Assembly: GCF_014218705.1 (NCBI RefSeq) | Contig: NZ_JABBJF010000005.1 | Coordinates: forward strand, 186,001 to 250,000 | Length of the DNA: 64,000 nt | Direction of reading: 5' to 3' | Origin: Kluyvera sichuanensis | GTDB lineage: Bacteria > Pseudomonadota > Gammaproteobacteria > Enterobacterales > Enterobacteriaceae | In this document: piece by piece, positions 58,083-64,000 of the stretch | Position numbering within the stretch: position 1 is the stretch's first letter | Layout of the letters: each line of letters opens with the position of its first letter | The notes under the pieces: model-generated | Told to the model about the DNA's origin: nothing | What the model saw: the letters and a program-made list of their open reading frames with translations, nothing else | Database searches by the model: none | Made by a program: the position numbers and the translations under genes

Positions 58083-58176
58083 GGAAGATCGTCGTCTCCG
58101 GTGAGACGATTGGACTTCATTTCCAGTGGTAGCCGCCTGCGGCTCCCGGCAGGTTCGACTCCTGCGATCTCCGCCA
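58083..58176 (+). tRNA. Divergent selenocysteine-type tRNA paralogue, anticodon UCA
   Basis: A 94-nt tRNA-Sec-like gene 480 bases upstream of the normal selC. The 6-bp D stem (CGTCTC/GAGACG), 5-bp anticodon stem, 7-base loop with anticodon TCA at 58117-58119, long variable arm, T loop TTCGACT, discriminator G and encoded CCA are all present. Against the second copy it has 13 substitutions and one deletion. Most stem changes keep or improve pairing: a U-G becomes U-A in the D stem, two variable-arm pairs changed on both sides, and G49-U65 became G-C. The 3' acceptor strand lost one T, leaving one bulged A in the 8-bp acceptor. The bases after the anticodon are T T where selC has A A. It could be a functional variant, an opal-suppressor-like tRNA or an early pseudogene. 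Confidence 0.85.
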
Positions 58177-58562
58177 AAATTCGCCCGCTTTTCCGCCAAA
58201 GTATTTACTCGTTTTATCTATACTCTCCCTTAGCGTTGTCCTTTTCCGTACTGATTACTGTCCCGGCTCGTTTACGCCGTAACCCTGCGCGGCCAGCGGT
58301 TGATAAACGTGAGGCTAAATGGCCGTGAAATGGTCAAATATTCGGTTATGCCGCTGGTTTTTACGCCATTCATCGGGCAAGAAGTGCGGTAAATTGTGTG
58401 CGGTGTTCTAGCGGTAAAATGTAACCATAAGAAAAAGCAGGGTTTTATCTGGGAAGTCCGAAAATGACCGGGCTACGGGGCGAAAAATGTGCCCTGGGGG
58501 GATGTGGTAAATGATTGAAAGTAGCTATAATGCGCCCCGCCTCCATGTAGCAATGTAGGCGC
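58177..58562. other. Spacer between the two selC-type genes
   Basis: 386 bases without a gene. The last 80 or so, from about 58481, repeat the promoter region that precedes the first copy, so the repeat unit is promoter plus tRNA. Near the start, TTCCGCCAAA (58191-58200) matches the 3' end of selC plus its flanking A's and may be a fragment of another copy or an attachment-site relic. The rest has no ORF or recognisable element. Confidence 0.6.
58526..58531 (+). promoter_or_regulatory. -10 box and GC-rich discriminator of selC
   Basis: TATAAT followed by GCGCCCCGCC, the same arrangement as before the first copy, 31 bases upstream of the mature tRNA 5' end. The leader CGCCT/AGGCG hairpin is also kept. 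Confidence 0.8.
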
Positions 58563-58657
58563 GGAAGATCGTCGTCTCCGGTGAGGCGGCTGGACTTCAA
58601 ATCCAGTTGGGGCCGCCAGCGGTCCCGGGCAGGTTCGACTCCTGTGATCTTCCGCCA
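58563..58657 (+). tRNA. selC: tRNA-Sec (selC), anticodon UCA
   Basis: A 95-nt tRNA that, as far as I can recall, is identical to E. coli selC. It has an 8-bp acceptor stem (GGAAGATC/GATCTTCC), 6-bp D stem, anticodon TCA at 58597-58599 followed by AAA-type loop bases, 8-bp variable arm, T stem with the G49-U65 wobble, G73 and encoded CCA. It is charged with serine, converted to selenocysteine by SelA, and delivered by SelB to UGA codons with a SECIS. Its 3' end is a classic integration site for genomic islands, and accessory genes follow. Confidence 0.98.
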
Positions 58658-58716
58658 AAATTTAACCACTTCTTTTCTATTTACTTATCAGACTAAAATG
58701 CATAAATTAATCGCAA

Positions 58717-59394
58717 ATGACTATTAATTTATGGATAACCATTATGTTTGATATAATTAAAATAATTATTGGCTTCATCCTAACTGGCATTGTCGGCTCT
58801 TTTTTAGCCCAATACTACCAAAAGAAAAATTTTATATATCAAACAAAAATAATAAAACTACAAAAAGAGATTGATCGACTAAAAGAACTTGCAGATAATA
58901 TTGAGAAGCTTGCAGGAATGAGGATTTTTTACGGACGAAACTTAATTGATAACAGCAATGAAAGAGAGAGCAAAGAATTCTCTGAGGCAAGAAGGCAATA
59001 TAGAGCATCCGTCGAGAGATGGAACGAAAACCTATCCTCATTTTTTATTGAACTACGCTCATTAGGATTAACTCAGTTAGCTTTTGATTTAGAAAGAAAC
59101 GTCCACGATAACCTCAGGAAAGCCCATTCATTAATAGATGAACTAATAAGAAAAAATAATATTGTTGACATATCGAAAATTGGACACCATTATTCAATGG
59201 CTTTTGATGGACTAAGATTTGTTTCTAAAAACTTAATCCTTGAGACCGATAGAAAATGGAACAGAATAATATCTGGAAATTCAGAAAAACTAAATCAATA
59301 TAATTTACCTGATGCCAGCATTGTAACTTTAATCATCGCCATCTTTCACAAAAACCCTCATCTTTTGCGCGTAAGACGCTCTAGCATGGACTAA
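58717..59394 (+). CDS. Membrane-anchored coiled-coil protein of unknown function
   Basis: I do not recognise this 225-residue protein. It has one N-terminal transmembrane helix (about residues 10-33), then a charged, probably coiled-coil stretch (about 40-70) and a soluble, mostly helical body. A second ATG at 58744 (MFDIIKII) would also keep the helix. It is AT-rich, unlike the backbone, and is the first gene after selC. Its 3' end overlaps the GT51 gene, on the opposite strand, by 66 bases. Membrane topology cannot be decided. Confidence 0.7.
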   Translation: MTINLWITIMFDIIKIIIGFILTGIVGSFLAQYYQKKNFIYQTKIIKLQKEIDRLKELADNIEKLAGMRIFYGRNLIDNSNERESKEFSEARRQYRASVERWNENLSSFFIELRSLGLTQLAFDLERNVHDNLRKAHSLIDELIRKNNIVDISKIGHHYSMAFDGLRFVSKNLILETDRKWNRIISGNSEKLNQYNLPDASIVTLIIAIFHKNPHLLRVRRSSMD

Positions 59395-59940
59395 GTCTGT
59401 CCATTTTTTAGTAGGCTTTAATGGCTTTGGTCGTAATAGCATTGCTGCCAAAAATGCTTGTTCATCCATATTAAGTTCGGAAAACTCTTTACCAAAAAAT
59501 TTAATGGCAGTAGTTTCAAATCCATAAAGCCCGGATCCAAAAAAAGCATTACTTAAATAACATCTAACAATTTGCTTTTTAGAAAACTTATAGTTTATTA
59601 ATACTGAAAGGATTATTTCATATATTTTACGGTACAACGTCAAATCCCTAAAATTAGTCAGAGTTCTTACCATCTGCATATCAATAGTACTTGCCCCACC
59701 ATGTTTTTTCAACATTAGACATTTCCCTGCCTCTCTAAATAAAGATTTTAAATCATATCCACCATGTTCTAAAAATCGACGATCTTCTAGCGCCATTACA
59801 TAGTATTCGAATTCGTTGAAACTTGAATATCCATCAACATTCTTCATATTGTTAGATATTTCAAAAAGATCATAATTAAGGGATATAAAAAAATTTCGAA
59901 AATTTCTTACAATTCGTCCATTATATGGTTCACTAACCAT
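59329..59940 (-). CDS. Orphan GT51 peptidoglycan transglycosylase-domain protein
   Basis: A 203-residue protein made of a GT51 domain, the lipid II-polymerising module of class A PBPs and MtgA. All main motifs are visible: EDRRFLEHGGYD (51-62, with catalytic Glu52), GGASTIDMQ (81-89), RKIYE (104-108), and YGFETTA (139-145, second Glu142). Unlike MtgA or PBP1 it shows no N-terminal transmembrane helix or signal peptide and no transpeptidase domain. AT-rich and isolated from cell-wall genes, it lies tail-to-tail with the membrane coiled-coil gene. Whether it acts on host murein, and how it would reach lipid II, is open. Confidence 0.85.
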   Translation of the reverse strand: MVSEPYNGRIVRNFRNFFISLNYDLFEISNNMKNVDGYSSFNEFEYYVMALEDRRFLEHGGYDLKSLFREAGKCLMLKKHGGASTIDMQMVRTLTNFRDLTLYRKIYEIILSVLINYKFSKKQIVRCYLSNAFFGSGLYGFETTAIKFFGKEFSELNMDEQAFLAAMLLRPKPLKPTKKWTDLVHARASYAQKMRVFVKDGDD

Positions 59941-59961
59941 GAAAAATACCCCTATATTATT

Positions 59962-60153
59962 TTAGCCCTTAGGTACTATACCTTTCGCTCTTAACGCTTC
60001 TCTCGCCAGCTCTTTCAACCAACTGGCGAGACTTACCCCTTCCTCCGCAGCCACAGCATCCAACTGTTCCTTCAACGCCGGATCAATACGCATCTTGAAC
60101 TGCGGTGATTGGCCGCCGCCTTTTGGTTTTTTTTCGCGCGACACGATTGACAT
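59962..60153 (-). CDS. Small ribbon-helix-helix DNA-binding protein
   Basis: A 63-residue protein with a basic glycine-rich N-terminus followed by a ribbon-helix-helix domain: QFKMRIDPALKEQLD (strand and helix A), then EEGVSLASWLKELAREALR (helix B). This is typical of Arc/MetJ-type repressors and antitoxins. The ATG at 60153 is preceded by AGGTGG at a good distance, so I prefer it to an upstream in-frame start at 60195. It diverges from the symE-like gene 127 bases away. No toxin gene is directly downstream; the next gene on the strand is the GT51 protein, which begins 22 bases upstream on the map. Confidence 0.8.
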   Translation of the reverse strand: MSIVSREKKPKGGGQSPQFKMRIDPALKEQLDAVAAEEGVSLASWLKELAREALRAKGIVPKG

Positions 60154-60216
60154 GAGGCCACCTATCCATCTACTCTGACACACATAGGAGGCCACCTAAA
60201 CCTCCTCAGCTAGACA

Positions 60217-60249
60217 ACGCTCTGATGTGCGGGAACACAACCAGAGCGT
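60217..60249. promoter_or_regulatory. Hairpin upstream of symE-like gene
   Basis: ACGCTCTG (60217-60224) pairs with CAGAGCGT (60242-60249), and the loop pairs further (TGTG with CACA), giving a long stem in the leader between the divergent RHH and symE-like genes. In E. coli the symE leader is covered by the antisense RNA SymR, so this structure may belong to such an RNA or to the translational control of the toxin. Confidence 0.55.
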
Positions 60250-60279
60250 CTAACCTCACCAACTATCAAGGAGTTGATT

Positions 60280-60570
60280 ATGGCTGATCCGCATTCTACC
60301 CCAGACTTACCCGCAGCAAAAACTGAGCGCACAATAATTGTGGGATATCGCCCGCAGGGTGCAAACAAAAACACGCCAAGCCTCACCCTTTCCGGGAAGT
60401 GGCTGCGCGAGGCCGGGTTCGAAACCGGACAACAGGTTAGCGTAAAGGTGATGGAAGGATGCATCGTCCTGATGGCCTATGGCGAACAGGAGCAGAAGCT
60501 GCTGGCGGAATTGAAGGAGACACAATTGAAGCTGAAAGGGATTGAAGCGGTAGTGTCGTCGGTGCATTAA
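60280..60570 (+). CDS. SymE-like type I toxin
   Basis: A 96-residue protein with the SymE/AbrB-like core SLTLSGKWLREAGFETGQQV followed by VSVKVMEGCIVLMA, which is the SymE signature region. In E. coli SymE is an SOS-induced RNA-cleaving or nucleoid-condensing toxin held down by the antisense RNA SymR and by Lon. ATG 60280 has AAGGAG 6 bases upstream. The unstructured N-terminus (about 25 residues) and Gln/Glu/Lys-rich C-terminus are variable in the family. A hairpin follows at 60588-60612. Confidence 0.85.
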   Translation: MADPHSTPDLPAAKTERTIIVGYRPQGANKNTPSLTLSGKWLREAGFETGQQVSVKVMEGCIVLMAYGEQEQKLLAELKETQLKLKGIEAVVSSVH

Positions 60571-61125
60571 GCATCGGGTTAATGTTCAACTATCCGGAAA
60601 CGCCGGATAGTTGGCCGGTATGTAAAACGACCGATAAAATTCACGGCCGGGCACGGATACCATTATCGTGTTCGTGGCGGGCATCGCCCGATGGCGCTGC
60701 GCTTATCAGGCCTACGGGTGCGGTGCAATGGTAGGCCGGGTAAGCATCGCGCCACCCGGCAAAAAAGCGACACCCGAGCCCTACTATTTTTAGGGAAAGA
60801 TCCTAAAACGTAGCGCCGAAATTATGCCATCCATTTAATTAATGCTACATATCACTTTATAGAAATTAAAATAATCGCCTGTTTTTATCCCACACACCAT
60901 GGTCATTATTTTATTTCAAATAATCACTTAGCCTATAAATATATCATATATTTTATATCTCTCGTTTATCCTCCAATAAGGTGACGGGCGATCTATTTTT
61001 AATAAAAAAGCCTTAAGGCAAATTGGCAGAATATTGCTACCTATTCTATTTTTATATAAGGGATTTAATCTTCATACGTCATTGTTTTACTAGGGAATAA
61101 TAATACCTATGTAGAGGTCAATACT
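60571..61125. other. Intergenic region between symE-like gene and fimbrial operon
   Basis: 555 bases without a gene. It opens with a hairpin AACTATCCGG/CCGGATAGTT (60588-60612), which probably ends symE. Then comes the BIME at 60689-60760, a small inverted repeat TTTTAGG/CCTAAAA (60788-60808), and a strongly AT-rich stretch from about 60825 to 61120. That stretch should hold the fimbrial promoter and is a likely H-NS target. I see no invertible-element repeats. Confidence 0.55.
60689..60760. repeat. BIME of E. coli-like REP units
   Basis: CGATGGCGCTGCGCTTATC then AGGCCTAC (60689-60715) faces GTAGGCCGGGTAAGCATCGC then GCCACCCGGC (60731-60760). These units resemble classical E. coli REP more than the GTAGCCCGGCCAAGCG elements found elsewhere in the window. 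Confidence 0.8.
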
Positions 61126-61632
61126 ATGAACACGTCTTTCAAGTTCATTTTTATCACTCTGGCATCCGTCCTTTTTATTCCGTCGGCCTATGCCGCCCTT
61201 GATACCGTCATCACCAGTAACTTTCAGGTGCAAATTACCATTACCAAAACCTGCTCCATCAGCTCGGGCACGCCTATTACTTTTGGGTCGGTCGTCGCGA
61301 ATACGGTACCCGCGAAGGCAACCACCAACCTAAATGTGACCTGCTCAAAAGGCACGCCTTATACCATCGGTCTTCAGCCGTCTAATAGCAGCACAACGGG
61401 CGCAGGTAATATGTCTGGCACCGGCTCAAACGGGGACAAAATCGCTTATCAGCTGTATAGCGATTCCAACGGCGCAACGATATGGGGAAATACCGCTTCT
61501 GGAACACCAAATATTGTGTCAGGAACCGGTCAGGGATCATCGCAACCCGTGGCGGTCTATGCTGGCGTCGCTAATACCAACTTTACCCCTGATACCTATA
61601 CCGACACCGTGACCGTGACCTTTACCTATTAA
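61126..61632 (+). CDS. Spore coat U-domain fimbrial subunit (Csu-type pilin)
   Basis: A 168-residue secreted pilin with a signal peptide ending SAYA (about residue 23) and a spore-coat-U domain. Features include an N-terminal donor strand-like segment, a conserved Cys pair (TKTCSIS and NVTCSKG), Gly/Ser/Thr-rich loops and the C-terminal YTDTVTVTFTY strand. This family supplies the major subunits of archaic chaperone-usher pili such as Acinetobacter CsuA/B. The gene for a matching chaperone starts 14 bases downstream, and an usher gene follows. Confidence 0.9.
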   Translation: MNTSFKFIFITLASVLFIPSAYAALDTVITSNFQVQITITKTCSISSGTPITFGSVVANTVPAKATTNLNVTCSKGTPYTIGLQPSNSSTTGAGNMSGTGSNGDKIAYQLYSDSNGATIWGNTASGTPNIVSGTGQGSSQPVAVYAGVANTNFTPDTYTDTVTVTFTY

Positions 61633-61646
61633 TGCAAGGAAGGCCT

Positions 61647-62354
61647 ATGTTCCGATACACGCCTGCGCTCGCCAGCCTGACCGTGCTCGCGCTTTTTAGC
61701 GGCACTGCCGCCGCTAGCGGCCTGCAGGTCACCCCTGTCACCTTGACCTTGCAGCAAAACCAGCGTGCCGAGGGCCTTTGGTTGAGCAACTCCGGTGACA
61801 GCCCGGTTAACGCCCAGGTCCGCGTTTTCCACTGGAGCCAGAGTGGTTACAGCGACCAGCTTTCATCTTCGCAAGGGCTGGTCATCAGCCCGCCTATGCT
61901 GAACATCCCACCCGGTGGGAAGCAGTTGATCCGCGTGATTCGCACCGGCCCACCGACGAAGGTAGAAGATGCCTATCGACTGTCAATTAACGAACTGCCG
62001 CCTTCGACAACGACTACAACGAAAAAAAACAGCCTGCAGTTTGTTATGCACTATTCCGTTCCGGTGTTTATCCAGCCGCCGGGGGCAACAGAAACGCTCG
62101 CCAAACTGCAATGGCAGGTGGCGCACAGCGACGGTCGAACCTGGTTACAGGTGAATAACCAGGGCGACGGTCATGCCCAGCTCGCAGAGGTCACGCTGAT
62201 TACGGCATCAGGCAGCCGAAAAAATATTACGCCTGGACTTTTGGGCTATGTACTGCCCGGTTCGACGATGCGCTGGCCTCTTCCTGCCAGTGCCGGTCAG
62301 GGAGAAAAGCTTGAAGTAACGGTTAATGGTCAAAAAACGGTACAAACGCTATAG
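61647..62354 (+). CDS. Periplasmic fimbrial chaperone (Csu/archaic type)
   Basis: A 235-residue PapD-like chaperone with a signal peptide (about residues 1-23), then the G1 strand region GLQVTPVTLTLQQNQRAEGLWLSN (split, about 24-47), ISPPMLNIPPGGKQLIRVIR and the IMMUNOGLOBULIN-like second domain. ATG 61647 follows AAGGAAGG closely and is preferred to an in-frame ATG at 61632. It folds pilin subunits by donor-strand complementation and delivers them to the usher, whose gene overlaps its 3' end by 29 bases. Confidence 0.9.
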   Translation: MFRYTPALASLTVLALFSGTAAASGLQVTPVTLTLQQNQRAEGLWLSNSGDSPVNAQVRVFHWSQSGYSDQLSSSQGLVISPPMLNIPPGGKQLIRVIRTGPPTKVEDAYRLSINELPPSTTTTTKKNSLQFVMHYSVPVFIQPPGATETLAKLQWQVAHSDGRTWLQVNNQGDGHAQLAEVTLITASGSRKNITPGLLGYVLPGSTMRWPLPASAGQGEKLEVTVNGQKTVQTL

Positions 62355-64000
62355 CGGGCTAAACCGTCTATTAATTATTTTATTAATCAACGTGTTACTT
62401 ATGGCGAGGAGCACCTCTGCGGAAATGAAAAGCATGGATGGGGTCATTGCCGATAGCACACCGCTGGCCGGGACGGAGCTCTATCTCGACGTCACCCTGA
62501 ATCAGAATCCTATTGGCCTGGCGCGATTTGGTTACGATCGCGACAAGCTTTATGCCAGCGCCGATAGCCTGCGTAAAATCGGCCTGCGGATACCCGCAAA
62601 TACGCCCGATCCGGTCTGTCTGAACGACCTCCCCCAGCTGCGCGTGCAGTACGATGCAAATCAGCAAACGCTGGCGCTAATGGCGCCGCTACAACAGCTG
62701 GATATGGCCACCACTCAGGTGAACCCGGACGATACGCCGAATCCCGATGCCGCCGCCTCACGCGGGCTGCTACTCAACTACGATCTCTATGCCTCTCAAG
62801 GACAAGAAGGGCAGAGCAACGCCAGCGCCTTTAGTGAGCTTCGCGCCTTCAGCAACGTGGGCGTGCTGAGCTCCACGCAGATATCACGCTACACTGGCAA
62901 TAGCGATAACGTTAGCCAGAACAACGGTATGGTCCGTCTGGACACCAGCTGGCGCACCTCGTTTCCCAGGCAGGCCATCGCGCTCAACGTAGGGGATATG
63001 CTCACCAGCGCCGTCAACTGGTCGCGCCCCACGCGTATCGCCGGGATACAGATAGGCACCGATTACAGCCTTCAACCCTATACCCCTATTACGCCACTGC
63101 CCTCGTTTTTCGGCTCCGCCACGCTGCCTTCCAGCGTCGAGCTGTATATGAACGGCGTGAAGTACTACAACGGCGAAGTCCCGGCGGGTAATTTCGAACT
63201 GAATACGCTGCCCAATATCAACGGCGCAGGCGAGGCGCAGGTCACCATGACCGATGCGCTGGGTAAAACCACGGTGCAGAGCTTCTCGTTTTATAACGAC
63301 CAGTCGCTGCTGCGTCAGGGGTTGTCAGAATGGTCAGCGGAAGCCGGCGTGGTGCGCAATAACTACGGTTATGAATCCTTTGATTACGCCAGTACGCCCG
63401 CCTTTAGCGGCACCTGGCGACACGGCATCAGCAACAGCCTCACCGCAGGCGGGCACGCCGAGGCCACCCAGAGTCTGATTAACGCCGGGTTCAGCAGCGA
63501 CTGGATCCCCGGCAGCAACAGCGGAACCATTTCCACCGCGCTGGCAGCCAGCGCCGACGCGGGTAAAAACGGTTTCCTCTACAGCGTCGGCTATCGCTGG
63601 AACAACAGTCGCTTTAACTTCAGCACCACGACGACTGCCACGGCCAGGGACTACCATGACGTTGCCACCCGCTACGGAAGCCCACCGCCATCGCTTAATC
63701 AGAGCACCGTGGTCGGCTATAACACCGAGTCCTTCGGTAGCTTCAGCGTAGGCTATTTACAGTACCGCTCTCCCGGCCAGCCCACCCAGCGCTACACCAA
63801 CGCCAACTGGTACCAGTCGGTGTCCAACCGCGTATACCTCACCGCCGGGCTGAATCAGAACGTTGATCGCAGCCGCGACCGCAGCATATTTCTGGTCGTC
63901 AACGTCTCGTTTGATAACAACATCAATACCAGCACCACCGTACAGCGTAGCAATAATGATCAGATGAGCTACTCGTTCAACGCCAGCAAAACCCAGCCGT
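62326..64000 (+). CDS. Outer-membrane fimbrial usher (Csu/archaic type), 3' end cut by window
   Basis: An open frame of 558 codons running off the window. It starts at ATG 62326 inside the chaperone gene, with MVKKRYKRYSGLNR as a basic n-region and LLIILLINVLLMARSTSA as the signal core. Then come the N-terminal usher domain (GTELYLDVTLNQNPIG, GLRIPANTPDPVCL) and the beta-barrel, with VELYMNGVKYYNGEVPAGNF, LPNINGAGEAQVTMTDALG and SFSFYNDQSLLRQGLSEWS. Ushers are usually about 800-850 residues, so roughly a third is missing. Overlap with the chaperone implies translational coupling. Confidence 0.93.
   Translation, partial: MVKKRYKRYSGLNRLLIILLINVLLMARSTSAEMKSMDGVIADSTPLAGTELYLDVTLNQNPIGLARFGYDRDKLYASADSLRKIGLRIPANTPDPVCLNDLPQLRVQYDANQQTLALMAPLQQLDMATTQVNPDDTPNPDAAASRGLLLNYDLYASQGQEGQSNASAFSELRAFSNVGVLSSTQISRYTGNSDNVSQNNGMVRLDTSWRTSFPRQAIALNVGDMLTSAVNWSRPTRIAGIQIGTDYSLQPYTPITPLPSFFGSATLPSSVELYMNGVKYYNGEVPAGNFELNTLPNINGAGEAQVTMTDALGKTTVQSFSFYNDQSLLRQGLSEWSAEAGVVRNNYGYESFDYASTPAFSGTWRHGISNSLTAGGHAEATQSLINAGFSSDWIPGSNSGTISTALAASADAGKNGFLYSVGYRWNNSRFNFSTTTTATARDYHDVATRYGSPPPSLNQSTVVGYNTESFGSFSVGYLQYRSPGQPTQRYTNANWYQSVSNRVYLTAGLNQNVDRSRDRSIFLVVNVSFDNNINTSTTVQRSNNDQMSYSFNASKTQP

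Noticed and set aside
58083-58176. First selC-like gene as a simple dead pseudogene
   Set aside because: Double compensatory changes in the variable arm and improved pairing in the D and T stems are unlikely under neutral decay, although the bulge and U37/U38 keep early decay possible.

Overview
This is a chromosomal segment from a member of the Enterobacteriaceae that is not E. coli K-12. Nearly every housekeeping protein is recognisable at close to E. coli length, and the backbone follows the E. coli 81-83 min order: secB-grxC-yibN-gpmI-envC-yibQ-waaH-tdh-kbl-hldD-waaF-waaC-(LPS core genes)-waaA-coaD-mutM-rpmG-rpmB-radC-coaBC-dut-slmA-pyrE-rph-yicC-yicG-ligB-gmk-rpoZ-spoT-trmH-recG-gltS-xanP-yicH-yicI-yicJ-selC. 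The genus is not resolved. The LPS core locus is not the usual Klebsiella set, and the REP elements differ from those of E. coli.

Layout. Positions 1-8.6 kb carry redox, cell-division, glycolytic and threonine-degradation genes. Positions 8.8-20.6 kb are the LPS inner and outer core locus. GC-rich hldD-waaF-waaC and waaA-coaD flank an AT-rich block. In that block an RfaH-type JUMPStart/ops element drives waaQ-waaG-waaP-GT25, with waaL and a family 8 glycosyltransferase beside it. Positions 20.6-38.6 kb hold DNA repair, ribosomal protein, CoA, pyrimidine, (p)ppGpp and tRNA-modification genes. The core phosphoethanolamine transferase cptA sits between yicC and yicG, away from its E. coli location. 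WaaP, which phosphorylates heptose I, and CptA, which adds phosphoethanolamine there, therefore both lie in this window.

Positions 38.7-49.1 kb are a block that in E. coli lies on the other side of oriC: glpX-fpr-yiiR-yiiQ-tpiA-(SLC13-type transporter)-cdh-sbp joined to zapB-glpF-glpK. It sits between recG and gltS. Gene orders and orientations fit two successive oriC-spanning inversions. As a result glpX is no longer in an operon with glpFK.

Positions 49.2-57.8 kb hold gltS, xanP (with a PurR-like operator), yicH and the yicJI alpha-xyloside operon. Positions 58.0-58.66 kb carry two selenocysteine tRNA genes 480 bp apart. The second is a standard 95-nt selC. The first is a divergent 94-nt paralogue with the same UCA anticodon and a nearly identical promoter. 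It has paired compensatory changes in its stems, a bulged acceptor stem, a lost G49-U65 wobble pair and U37/U38 after the anticodon. This is the most unusual object in the window. Downstream is an accessory region: an AT-rich membrane/coiled-coil protein, an orphan GT51 transglycosylase, a ribbon-helix-helix regulator divergent from a SymE-like toxin, and the start of an archaic (Csu-type) chaperone-usher fimbrial operon cut by the window end. No integrase is seen.
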